From Spongilla lacustris (lineage: Eukaryota; Porifera; Demospongiae; Spongillida; Spongillidae), in the NCBI GenBank assembly GCA_949361645.1, contig OX442415.1, forward strand, positions 10,829,071-10,893,070: 64,000 bases of DNA, read 5' to 3'. This document shows, in pieces, positions 31,988 through 42,660 of this stretch. Each line of letters starts with the position of its first letter. Position 1 is the first letter of the stretch. The notes under the pieces are model-generated. The model searched no databases. It had not been told where the DNA came from and saw only the letters and a list, made by a program, of their open reading frames with translations. The translations under genes and the position numbers were made by a program.

Positions 31988-34499
31988 ATGATCAAGATAC
32001 TGATAGTTGTTGCCGTTCTGATGGCAGCCTCTCTGGAGGCCCGTGAGATAATAGATGGAAACAAAGCTGCTGAAACGGTGAGAATGTACACGCGTGTATA
32101 CGGGCATGCGCAATTTAACATTTTGCGCTTAATTTTGCATACTTTTCAGGAACAAAATAGCAGTGCGTTTCAGTTTTAGCGTTCGCTCCAATCACTTTAG
32201 CTAACATTTCTGCAGAATCGCAATACTATATCGCTATGGGAGCTGATGGCCAAGCCCAGATACGTAAGTGGTGAAGAGTTAGGGCATGAAACGGGCATCA
32301 ACTGCGCATGTAAACGTGCAAGTATATACTAGCCAATTTGTTTAGGAGTACTTATGTTTTGCTATATCAAATATACATTGTACATGTACATGAATTTTAT
32401 TTTATTATAGGCACCCGTTCAGAGTAAGCTATTTGCCGCCTACTGTATACTTGCAAATTACCTTTGTTGAAATCACTTAGTGGGACAGTTGAAAGCCAGG
32501 TACTATGTTGCATATTGTATGCGTGTACTCTCTGTTTAATTTCATCTAACATGCGCATCGCGTCGATGAAATATACAAGTCATGTACAGTAAGCGTCAAT
32601 ATTGTAGTTCAGCTTCAATAAACTGTACACTCCCGAAATTTCGTCTGTCATACCGAACAGAAAGTAAGTAAACTTTGCGCAATTAACTGATATTATGCTT
32701 CATGTCACTCTTTATCTCACTTCTGCATTGTTTGTAAGTGCGGCGTACGTTAACATTATATTTATCGGTTAAAAACGTTTGCTCATGCAAATTCCACCTT
32801 CGCCTGGCATACATGTAACGCAGTGGGTAAGGACCTGTACAGATTACACTATCGTGTGCGTTCATTTAACCACTTTTGTATACCGGCCGTGTTTAATTAT
32901 CAAAACAACTTATACAGCTTGTAAGAACATGTACGTATGGATTTCTTGTGTAATTTATGTTTCTGCATCATACTGCATTTCCGATTTGGGTACGTCATGC
33001 ATATGGTCAATGACAAAGGACTTGTGTGTAAGTACACGCGTTGCATAGTGAATTTCAGTCATTACCGATGTTTCCACTGCCACACAGCCGGTATGTATAT
33101 AGATATACATGTACATATAAATTTTACTGCGAGGTATTTCACTTCAATACTACCTTTTATGGTTCGCTTTCATCATCTATAGCCTGTATGTCGAAGTAGT
33201 AACGTTTTTAGAGCATATATATGTTTTACGCACCAGTGTTTGCATGATTTTAGTTCACCGTAAGTGCGGCTCATTGTGCAGGATTAAAAATATCGTGACA
33301 TAAACCACCCAATAACGAATGGCTTTGCCGGGATGATAAACGTAGAATGTAAGTGAATTGCTGTATAATTACTGAACAATAAACAATGTATTTCTTCCAT
33401 CAGTGCGTAAGTACATCTACTCAGAGACACCTAGGAGCATTTACATGTATACCTTTTTCTCGTTCTACGCCATTTAACAATTCCTGCAGTGTAAAGTAAG
33501 TCCATCTGAAAGTCTGCATTTCAGCGAATTCATGCGTGCATTTATACATGTCTGTGTTGCAAATAAACGATGCAGAAAGACGTAAGGAAATCTATTTTAA
33601 CTAAATAATATCTATATCGAACTAACATATACCTCTACACTTTTCAAAATGAAGGGGGTAAGTGCAACTCGGGTGTGCTATACCAAAGTCGTTAATTTAC
33701 CTTTTGCGTCGCTACTTTGTTACTCTCAAAGTGTGTAAGTACATCAATTGCTCCTAAGCACCATGATATTTTTCACATGATGCATCCTTTAAATGATCGA
33801 TCGCAAACTATAACTATTACCAGTGTGTAAGTTCCTTAGCTGTGCATTTGATTTCACTATAGGCATACCACTTACCTATCTCACCACCACAATACATGCA
33901 TGTGCATGGCTGAACATTATGTACAGTGGGTAGGTGCAAATCGCTAGAACGCTCACACTACTTTGTACTGATTTCCTATTGGCTGGGTATCGATCACGGA
34001 TTATTTAGGCCTTTCTTGTAAGTTTAATAATTTATCATTTGCTGTTTTTGGGACCCTTTATTTCTTCGACACATCGATCGTTGTGAAATAATGAAAATCA
34101 AAAAGCATCCGGACAGCGTAAGTGCTTCTATATACAGTTTACACTGACTGTCACATATATGTGTTTTGTTCTGGCTTGATGGAATGCTCAGCCTGTAAGT
34201 GCTAATATTGCGTTTTGGCATGATCGTTATAATGAATTCTAATAACTCATTTAAGTGCTTCGTAAGTTTTGTTTTATCGAACGAATCCAAGAAAGCATTA
34301 AAAACTTTCACCATGCCCACAGATCGGCTAAACAGAACGGGTAAGACGTTTAACTGATTAATTTGTGTCACTATCTACCATACTTGCATCTGAACAGGAA
34401 TCAGCAATGGGTAAGACAGGATGTGTTTAACACTATCACCAGTCCTTCTGTACAACCAAAGACATCCAAACAGATTGCTTCAATTGGACAACATGCTAA
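31988..34499 (+). CDS. microexon gene: secreted cysteine-containing peptide, ~27 exons
   Basis: Exon 1 (31988-32077) encodes MIKILIVVAVLMAASLEARE, a clear signal peptide, and ends at GTGAGA. Exon 2 is 32216-32263 (48 nt). Then come tiny exons between strong splice sites, mostly AG|NNN|GTAAGT: 32411-32423, 32489-32499, 32580-32588 (weak), 32661-3, 32824-6, 32918-20, 33019-27, 33088-90, 33183-5, 33254-9, 33346-8, 33404-6, 33490-5, 33576-81, 33655-7, 33732-4, 33824-6, 33927-9, 34009-17, 34106-17, 34192-4, 34256-61, 34336-40 and 34398-410. Most lengths are multiples of 3; the others pair to keep phase (13+11, 5+13). Introns are mostly 55-160 nt. No in-frame stop appears. Six Cys codons fall in the exons at 33019, 33404, 33490, 33732, 33824 and 34256. 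The last exon is ambiguous: 34443-34499 (three Cys, 32-nt intron) or 34474-34527 (no Cys, 63-nt intron). The product would be ~110 residues. The architecture recalls schistosome microexon genes; function is unknown. Confidence 0.8.
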
Positions 34500-34580
34500 G
34501 CGCTTATACGTGATTGAGCAGCTATAATTTTGAGTAATTTTAATTTCAAATAACACGTACAGAGTGCGCAGTGCCGATAA

Positions 34581-34853
34581 CATGGGCGTACCGCGCAAGG
34601 GGGTCTATGGGTTCGAACGACCCCCCCCCCCCCCTCCCCATAACGAGGTCAGCATCACACTTAAAAAGTTTTACTTACTCCACTTGTATTTACTACATAC
34701 ACATGCATATACGTACGAAAGTGTACATGTACGCGTATACATGTACATACATTTAGTAATGATTACGTAATCCATAATTTTGCGTGACTAAAGGTCACCT
34801 ATTATAAAATTTCGACCCCCCCCCCCCTTCCCCGAAGGCTGCGTACGCCCATG
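34581..34853. mobile_element. MITE-like element with CATGGGCGTAC termini
   Basis: CATGGGCGTAC at 34581-34591 is the exact inverse of GTACGCCCATG at 34843-34853. Just inside are C-runs (34619-34635 and 34816-34828). About 273 bp, no coding capacity. No convincing target duplication was seen. Confidence 0.65.
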
Positions 34854-34859
34854 AATCAT

Positions 34860-35545
34860 ACCAATTATCGGTTGTATAAACGTCCACATACGCGGTAGTG
34901 CATGCAGATTGGGTCATGCATGTACTCGGTTCTAAACACACTTTGTAAATTGGTTACCGTGCGGTTACTCGTTAATTAAATGTTAGGCATGAAATCATTA
35001 ACGATTTCATGTCTACACACAAAAGGGTCCATAATTGGACAATAACAAAAATCCATTGCGGCTTGATGCGCCATGGCCTCATTAAAATGTTGTTTTTTTG
35101 AGAGAGAGCTGTACCTTGTTCATTTTACCATCATCCCTCAGTTTGGTGTATAGAGGCTATACCATATGCGCACTCCTCATATCGCAATCCTTAATAACGC
35201 GCAGCCAATTTATATACGGATATCGTAAGGGAGAGGGGTAACTTTAGGATGAAAACACCAAGCACAGACAAATTCTCATGCAAGATGGTTGGTATGCCGC
35301 ATTGTAACTGAACTACACACAATTAGGTGTACAGTAATACCATTCAGATGCAGCCATACTTTTTATTCATCACACAATAAACGGTTTTGTGAATAATGTA
35401 GTAAACATGCAGAGATTCCCTAGTTGTTGTAGTAGACTTATAATTCACGGTATATACATGTAGTCTACAAAGAGTTTGCACTTTGCAATATACGTATGCG
35501 CACGTATGTGTGTAGAATACATGTGTGTGTATTTGTTTTGTGCAG
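34860..35545. other. no gene seen
   Basis: AT-rich sequence with short inverted words (GAAATCATTAACGATTTC at 34991). No exon candidate. Confidence 0.4.
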
Positions 35546-35547
35546 AA

Positions 35548-35772
35548 TAGTTTATCCCCCGGATAAAGTATTCCGGAATAGTTTATTCCCCTTCGGAATA
35601 AATTATACTCCCCCCCCCCGTTCCCTTTTCTTCCTCTCCCTCTACCCCATGCCCCACCCCTTCCTCTCTCTTTCTCTCTCTACCTATATTTCTCTCTCTC
35701 CCTTCCCCCCCCTCTCTCTCTCTCTCGCTCTCTCTCTCTCTCTCGCTCTCTCTCTCTCTCACTCTCTCTCTC

Positions 35773-35824
<52 letters not shown>
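35548..35824. repeat. GGATAA-module tract followed by (CT)n microsatellite
   Basis: 35548-35610 has TTTATCCCCCGGATAAA and GGAATAGTTTATTCC palindromes of the TGTC/GACA element style. 35640-35824 is a (CT)n tract, nearly pure from 35710. The 110-codon frame across it is an artefact. Confidence 0.85.
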
Positions 35825-35829
<5 letters not shown>

Positions 35830-36255
35830 CTTATTTGTACGTGTGTGTATATACTGGGTATGCTATACGTGTACCACTGATGTCAGAAGTAAAACATAAT
35901 CTGGAGGCAACATGGACTCTTATTTTGAATCGATCTATCACACTATTCCATTAACACGTTTATTACGGCTCAGCTATATATATAGAGCACTGCTGGTGCA
36001 TCGTACTTCGCTCCGTGTGTGAGTTAAAGTTCTCCACATAATTTTTTTTATCTGCTGCTGATGTGCATGTTCTTGCATGGAATTACTGCATATTATTCAA
36101 GGTTCAATAATAATCCAAACTTACAGTTCAAAAGGTTGTCCACATAATATAATACTGCTTCTTCATAATTCATTTCTTTGCTCTTGGAAATAATTGAAAT
36201 CATCAGCTATAAGTGACAGAAACATTGAATTAAAAGCATTATGTATAATAATAGA
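35825..36255. other. no gene seen
   Basis: No motif or exon recognised between the CT tract and the minus-strand exon candidates. Confidence 0.4.
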
Positions 36256-36259
36256 TTAC

Positions 36260-36840
36260 CTCTGGGTACAGAACATCCCAGGCAAGGATGTTTGCTCTGT
36301 TGCCTCCATATCCCTCCCTCATCAATGGCAATTCCATGTAAAAAGTGCTGAGCTGCATAAACCTTCATGAAGAATTTAACAGTTTCTAATTGATAAATGC
36401 ATAACTACAGCATATACCACTTTGCAGTTAATGATGGGCCACTTTCTAAAGAGAGGCTTAAGCTAAGTAGGATTTATTGAGCTAAACACTCCATCATGCT
36501 TTCCTTGAATGTAAACATCAAAGAAGCCTGACTTCACAAGGTTTTTGCAAATCAGCCGCAGATGTTCCTAACAAGTGATATGCATGTTAGTAACAGCACA
36601 TATACACATTCTAACCTCATAATCATGGCAAGATTGTACAAGATCTTCAAAGGACAAGTGCTGATCCCTGGTGATGTTCAGCTTATCATTATGTAATGTA
36701 TTCCAATTTTTTTAACGTTTACCTGTCTACGAATGCTGGAAGTGGTTTCTTCCTTCTTAGCATAAAAGCACCTTTCATGATCAGGTAAAGGTCTGGATCA
36801 ACTGGACTAATTTCCTCAGGCAGTGGTGTATTGAACTTAG
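36260..36840 (-). CDS. four candidate exons of an unrecognised gene
   Basis: On the minus strand: 36840-36722 FNTPLPEEISPVDPDLYLIM then RRKKPLPAFVDR before GTAAAC; 36681-36616 LNITRDQHLSFEDLVQSCHD before GTTAGA; 36569-36463 EHLRLICKNLVKSGFFDVYI then a stop; and 36351-36260 LSTFYMELPLMREGYGGNRA then AWDVLYPE before GTAATC. Each has a plausible AG acceptor. Phases between the first two do not join simply, and the third ends in a stop before the fourth, so this is either two genes or a decayed one. The last exon resembles 17655-17740. It lies downstream of gypsy integrase remains on the same strand and may be element-derived. Confidence 0.35.
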
Positions 36841-36849
36841 GCAATCAAC

Positions 36850-37255
36850 TTTTGTATTTGTATGTCTTCACTGTGTGGATTCCATAACAATTGTTTATAT
36901 AGTAATTCCTATAGTGAAACCAATTCACAACGTATAATACAACGTAGATTTTATGAACTCCCAAACTGACCGCCTGCTGGATCTTTGTGAACGGTGTCAA
37001 GTAGTCTAACCTTCTCGTCAACCGTAACAACTCGATACATTTCTTCCTCCTGTACAGACGTCAGCCCTTTCTTCCGCCTTTTTGTCTTGAAAAGCAAGCC
37101 ATCTTCGGTTATGAAACCCTCACATTTCTGTCAATAAGCCCTTTTAGCATATTTTGACTCCAACACATCCCGAGGCCAACTTCGCCCGCTCACTGTCTTT
37201 GCTCTCAAGGAAACGAACAATTTCGTCGTATTCTTTTACATCCATATGCATCCGT
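36850..37255 (-). pseudogene. Ty3/gypsy-like integrase N-terminal region, broken
   Basis: Minus strand: MDVKEYDEIVRFLESKDSER, then in another frame KCEGFITEDGLLFKTKRRKK, YRVVTVDEKVRLLDTVHKDP and AGGQFG. This is the region leading into the H2C2 zinc-binding motif of gypsy-class integrases (the D.VH.dp.gGhfG block). The chain stops just after GGQFG, before the metal-binding cysteines and the catalytic core. A one-base frame change separates the two parts. Confidence 0.6.
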
Positions 37256-37269
37256 TATAATGGGCGTTT

Positions 37270-37402
37270 TACGAAGGGGGTGAATCTATTCCAAGGGATG
37301 ATAAACTATTCCGGAATAATTTATCCTAGGGGGATAATCTATTCCAGAATAGATTATATCCGGGGGATGAATTTTTGGGGGGATAATCTATTCCGAGACA
37401 CC
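37270..37402. mobile_element. GGATAAT-module repeat ending GAGACA
   Basis: Repeated AATCTATTCC, GGAATAATTTATCC and GGGGGATAATCTATTCC words in both orientations, ending CCGAGACACCG. A further member of the TGTC/GACA group with modular palindromic interior. Confidence 0.45.
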
Positions 37403-37409
37403 GTATCAT

Positions 37410-38520
37410 GAACTGGAACTAGCACCAAATCGTTACCGAAAAAGGGGGTATGTGACATAATGTAGACATCTGTGTGTAATAATATATATGATCACGCGAA
37501 TTTGTCTCGTAATTATTTGCGTGTTTGTAAGGATGTAGAGATATATCATTCACCATCCGTCAAATACTACTAGACTACAAGTCAGACCTAACTGATTCAT
37601 GAGTTTACTATTTTTACTTTGTTTATGCTGTATACAAACCAATGACAATTCAAGCATTACATAAAATCACGCATCAAAGATGGACTTATTAGCTACAAAT
37701 TGCAATTCCGAACGAATCCGACATAATACAATAACATTTAATTAAATGGAAACAGTATTAATTACTTATAGGCAATACAATGCTATATAATACTTAAATC
37801 ACAATAAACACACTTTAAAATACCAATTTGTTCCGAAGTACCAATGATATTGACTTATACTGCTCGAGTTGGAATCTTCATTCATTCAGTCTTCAAGACA
37901 TAGAAAAAAATTCTCGGTAAAACAGACCAGTTATTTTAAATGAGGCTTTGGTTAAAGATGGATCACATGTGTCAAGCAGTCTGAACATACAACTACATGT
38001 ACCTGCCATGGTAAAGTACGTAGCTATATGTTATGCATGTGGCCTGGCGTACTACATGTACCAGGGACTAGTGTATAACAATGAATAACATTGTGCACGT
38101 GCGTATAACGTCCCTTTCATGTGACATCAAGCATTTATTTAGTTGAGGTTAATTCAATTCATATTCAATGTTGCCCGCCTTATTGGTGCTCAAGTAACTA
38201 TAGAATGGTATATGGGGAATTTACAGATTATTGTTATTTATGCGCGTTTTGGGTCTCGCAATAACTTTTATATCCTTACTATGGAATGATGGTAAAAAAT
38301 AAAATAAAATAAAACCAGTCTACATGTATATAGTTTATACACTAGTCTATGTTTTACGCAGTGCAGGATTTCTAGTCGAGGGCGGGAGATATTTCTGAAT
38401 TGAATACACCCGCCGATTGTTCTTCAACAATTGCAGCATCCTACTGACACCCCGAGAATCTCCCGTTTACGTGCGTGGGTGTATGATTAATAATGCAATT
38501 ATATGTATTGCGTATGAATA
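37410..38520. other. no gene seen
   Basis: AT-rich; scattered ACATGTA words; no exon candidate. Confidence 0.4.
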
Positions 38521-38523
38521 TAC

Positions 38524-38823
38524 ATGTACAATGTAATTCGTGTTTCAGTTCCAAGCAAAGGTGAGGGCGTGTCTATTAGCATCGCTCGTGATTCGTTACT
38601 TATAAAATCTTTTTGCAGCTGGTTTCTTGGAGAGATGACGGCTGATGAAGCCATCAGTTTTATGAAAGAAAGGCTTGAGATAATGACGTTCGCGGTGTAC
38701 AAAAACTTGGACCGGCAACAATACATACTATTCGCATCTAAATCTATTGACACTACTATTGAAATGAGAGAGATAAACAGCTGTGATTCGAAGTATGGTA
38801 TCAGCGGTGAGGTTACAGTGTAG
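38524..38823 (+). CDS. hypothetical 99-codon frame, possible last exon
   Basis: Open from 38524 to a TAG at 38821-38823. A TTTCAG acceptor at 38548 suggests the real exon starts there (VPSKGEGVSISIARDSLLIK). Further on: FLGEMTADEAISFMKERLEI and NLDRQQYILFASKSIDTTIE. Balanced composition with alternating hydrophobic residues looks like a folded protein. No family recognised and no upstream exon found. Confidence 0.35.
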   Translation: MYNVIRVSVPSKGEGVSISIARDSLLIKSFCSWFLGEMTADEAISFMKERLEIMTFAVYKNLDRQQYILFASKSIDTTIEMREINSCDSKYGISGEVTV

Positions 38824-38971
38824 TCGCTGTTAGTGGAATGTAGGAAAACATGTGCAACGTACGTTCGCATACGTGTGCAACTTTGTACGATATAATGGTG
38901 CACATTGATCCATTATTCCATTACACATTTATACAAGTTATCCAAGCGTTTTCGCAACGCGAACGGTAAAT

Positions 38972-39795
38972 GGGACAGTGTCCAGCAAAATCGGGCTTGT
39001 GGGGTTATAATTTTATCACTATAAAAATTGCACGTTGTACTAAACAACACATCTTCGCGACGGTACTACGTTTTCCTTTCAAATTTCGTATACTTGTTCC
39101 CACACCATTTTTTCTGTGTGAAAATCGATTTTTGTGATCTACACATTTTTCTTGCCGTGGATACAACAATCGTTATTCCCGCGGGTTAGAATTCCTCATT
39201 TCTCCACGTACGAGTGTTGAAAACGCGTCAAATTCGGGTTGCACATAGAAGAGTCCTGTAGCTATTGATTTGTTCTGTTGGTTAATTTCTATATCATCCG
39301 TTACGGAGGTACAGTTGAACAAACTACGGGCACGTTTTCCCGCTTGATTCGCGCCAATGATTTTGGCAAATCGCGTCCCGCTCAGTGAATGGGAAGGCGG
39401 TGATTATATCATTGGCGCGAATCAAGCGGGAAAATGTGCCTGTAGTTTGCTCAACTGTATCTCCGTAACGGATGATTCAGAAACTAACGAACAAAACAAT
39501 TCAATAGCTACAGGACTCCTCTATGCACACTCCGAATTTGACACGTTTTCAACACTCGTATGTGGAGAAATGTGGTTTCTAACCCGCGGGGTTAACGATT
39601 GTTGTATCCACGGCACGAAAAATGTGTAGATCACAAAAATCGATTTTCACACAGAGAAATGGTGTGTGAACAAGTGTACGAAATTTGAAAGGAAAAAGTA
39701 GTACCGTCGCGACGATGTGTTGTTTAGTACAACGTGCAATTTTTATAGTGATAAAATTATAACCCCACAAGCCCGATTTTGCTGGACACTGTCCC
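38972..39795. mobile_element. 824-bp near-perfect hairpin (fold-back) element
   Basis: Arms 38972-39360 and 39409-39795 are near-perfect inverted copies, with a 48-nt loop at 39361-39408. Termini are GGGACAGTGTCC/GGACACTGTCCC, flanked on both sides by AAAT (38968-38971 and 39796-39799), a likely 4-bp target duplication. Arms differ by scattered substitutions and small indels only. The frames inside (for example 39357-39629) arise from the arm and have no family match. No transposase is encoded. Confidence 0.9.
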
Positions 39796-39799
39796 AAAT

Positions 39800-40220
39800 G
39801 TGCAGACGCGAGACACATCACCAGTATACATCTTTTATTCCAGCATTGTAGTTTGTTTCCGACCTTTAAAAAAAAAGTTTACCACAGCTAGTCATGCATT
39901 TACATGCAGCTGCAGCCGCCATGGTGTTCACGCACGTACTACCGTATAATATTATAAAGGCAGATATATCAGCCACACTGCAAGACAAATGTAAACAGTT
40001 CCAAGCGGCTAGCACCATACCCAGATAATCAATAGTTCATGTATATAAAGCAAGCACTTCCTCTTGTACCCTAGGCTGTTGCCAGCCGGTGATTACGTTA
40101 TTATCTATAATTATAGACATATAGTGTACACATACATGTAGACTGATGCGCGTATACATGTACATATTTAGTGTTTATATAAATCATTCATTAAGTATGA
40201 TTTTTTAAAATTATACATAG
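39800..40220. other. no gene seen
   Basis: Ordinary AT-rich spacer with ACATGTA words. Confidence 0.4.
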
Positions 40221-40226
40221 CCAAAT

Positions 40227-40370
40227 ATGTTCATTGACGCCATTGAAGCAGTGAAAAGCTATGCTGCATCTCAAAACCTAACTCCAGCATTTTGGTGTTT
40301 TAGACTTTTAGACGGTCAAATTGCTAACAATGCCCCACCCCCTTCCTATCGGCAATTGATCGTATTGCAA
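40227..40370 (+). CDS. candidate first exon, gene unknown
   Basis: ATG at 40227 starts MFIDAIEAVKSYAASQNLTP, then AFWCFRLLDGQIANNAPPPS and YRQLIVLQ, ending precisely at CAA|GTAAGT. 48 codons, phase 0. The N-terminal part looks helical. No second exon was identified before the LINE relic at 40740. Confidence 0.35.
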
Positions 40371-40739
40371 GTAAGTACAAGCACATACATGGTAGGCTGT
40401 AGAATAGTGAGTAGTACTAAATGAGCAGATGAATATAACTTTATTATTATTCCCGCATATTAATGTACCTGATCTGTATATAAGTAGATGCTATGATAAA
40501 AATTATTGTATCAAGAATAATGTAAAAATTATATGTATATTACTTGGTCAGGGGTGATCAATTTTGTATCATTAATTAAAAATTAATTTGTATAACAAAC
40601 AATACATACAGCAAGGTAACACACAACAACAGGATAAATGCACACTTTTCAGTCAAGAGGAAAAACACAAAACTTGCACTACAGAGTTATATGGGCACAA
40701 CCTTATATTAGATCCTGGTTAGGGTCAGGCCATATTATG

Positions 40740-40930
40740 CTCACTCAAAACCTGACCCTAACGTTTATGGCATAAAGATCAGCAACTGTGCATGGTTTTC
40801 AGCAAGTAAGCGGGATACTAGCTGGGAAAATGTCTCTTGGGCATAATTCCGATAGGTTTCTACAGTCAATGGAACCCAGGTCCACCCCAACTCAACACAC
40901 TCTGGGTCATTAGTGCCATGCATGACAATA
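40740..40930 (-). pseudogene. LINE-like pol tail fragment (family 2)
   Basis: Minus strand reads NDPECVELGWTWVPLTVETY followed by AQETFSQLVSRLLAENHAQ, matching CAELGWVSIPLAVETYG...FSQL in the copy at 24301-25000. A GGTTAGGGTCAGG/CCTGACCCTAAC inverted pair lies beside it at 40718-40764. Truncated. Confidence 0.6.
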
Positions 40931-40939
40931 AATGCCCAG

Positions 40940-41964
40940 CTCAGGATATATGATGATGAATTTTTTCAAACTTCATGGTATCTCATTGTACCAGTAGGAC
41001 ACGTTAAAATGACCCACTCATGATGGCATCTCCACATAACAGGATATCTTTAAAAGACCATAATTGGAAGCAGTGGCCTTGGACTTGGTGCTCCTCATGG
41101 GTAATTAAGTTCCAGTTAACAAAATATGTTCTGTTTGTTGTGCAGTTAAGTTAAATAAATCCATTGCATTTTCCAAATTCTTTCAGTTAATTTATTAGTT
41201 AACTAGCATTTTTTTTTTGCCACAACCCAATTAAGTTAAATTGACAATTTAGTTAAACAGTCACACGAAGAAATTCCAACCCAAAGCAGCAGCACCCATT
41301 TCTCCATCTCTTGCAGTTTTGGAAGTAACACTTCAAATACATTTTATTGCCAAATTTAATTCACCTAGCTTAACTCTTTGCATAAACGCCAAGTGCATAT
41401 ATGCATGCATTCTCACACTGCCATGTAACCAGATCTGTTGTTTTTATTACAAAGAATTGCTTTGGATAGTACCATTTACATTTACATGCGTGCATGCAAG
41501 TCAGTGCAATATACTAACATGCATGTAACCAGTATGTAGATGCAAAATCCATCAACCTATAAGTGGGGGTGTAAGCACATCTTGTGTTGGAACAACCCAA
41601 TTATGAACTGGCTAAAGGCAGATGGAGATGGAGTGATCTGGCATTTACGTGGGCTACACATTCCGGTTCTTGGAGTAAATATTTGGAGTGATGGATTAGT
41701 GATTTCTGTTCTTGGAGTAAATAAATGGAGTGCTGAATTAGGGAAGTCATCTGAATAATGTATTATTGAATAAAAGCATAATTACTACAGTTGTAACCAA
41801 TCATGTCATGTACTAGTAACTTTACAGGTGTATAGCAACTATCTGCATCATGAAGGTCCCCACATTTTATTTACACTGTCATATGGTAAAATCCATATAA
41901 CGGTTATGTGCATTGCATGCCGGAATTCACTTGCATGGCGTCCAAAGAGTTAATTAACATAGCT
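40940..41964. other. no gene supported; weak R2 repeat
   Basis: Short frames only. 41670-41760 repeats TTCTTGGAGTAAATA(T/A)TGGAGTG twice, and 41725-41800 weakly matches R2. Confidence 0.4.
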
Positions 41965-42140
41965 TCTCTCCATTTAGTAATATTCAAGTTTGATTGTTTA
42001 CAAAGAAATCAGTGAAAAAGAGAAAGATATTGTAAACGCAGGTGCTAATGACTATACATGCATGTATATACTCAGCCGGTCTCTACGACATTTCATTCGG
42101 ATCACTACATGTTCACATCATTCGAATTCGGGTCAGCCAG

Positions 42141-42660
42141 TTAGCCCCACGGATGCACAGCATTCCGGACCGTATTGTGGAAATTGACATAGTTTTCAGG
42201 GGACACAAAAAACCACTCCGTGCCTCCGTTCACACCGAGTCGATAATGTTGAGGTGCAGCTTTAGCCGCGTGAAGAGCAGCCGCCTCGGCTGCTTCATTC
42301 AAATTAACGTTAAATGTTTGAACTACATCAAGACGTAGAGGATTTCCTACTTGAAGTTCGTCACGGCGTTCGTTTGCCGTTCTTGTTGTTCTTCCAATTT
42401 TGTAAAAATTGGTTCCGTGCATGTATATGATGTAAACGAGTCCAGGTCCATCTTGCGTAACGATCTCGTCATCCTCAGAGTACAAGGCCTATATGTGATG
42501 CATATAATTCTAATATCATGCATATATGCACAATTATATATAGATTTACATATACATGTACATGTATCACTGATTCACTCACTTGACCGTGGCATAACAA
42601 TATAATTTCGGAGAAGGCTGTCAACATGACAAACATCAAAGCAGATCCCTTGAGCGGCAT
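42141..42660 (-). CDS. predicted secreted GIY-YIG (T5orf172/MUG113-like) protein, copy 2
   Basis: Same two-exon structure as 15072-15567: exon 1 42660-42583 (signal peptide MPLKGSALMFVMLTAFSEII...) and exon 2 42488-42141 after a CATATAG acceptor, phase 0. It predicts 141 residues with GLVYII..FYKIGRTTR, NERRDELQVGNPLRLDVVQ and GGTEWFFVSPENYVNF. Compared with copy 1 it has four more residues (an AAKAAP stretch before QHYRLG), and several changes are conservative (for example YYKIG/FYKIG). Intact in both copies, so constraint since duplication is possible; a substitution-ratio test would decide. Confidence 0.7.

Noticed and set aside
35496..35828. 110-codon frame ending in Leu/Ser repeats
   Set aside because: Arises from the CT microsatellite and flanking C-rich DNA.
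39357..39629. 90-codon frame in the 39-kb hairpin as a transposase gene
   Set aside because: It is simply the right arm read on one strand; the opposite arm gives its antisense, and no family motifs occur.
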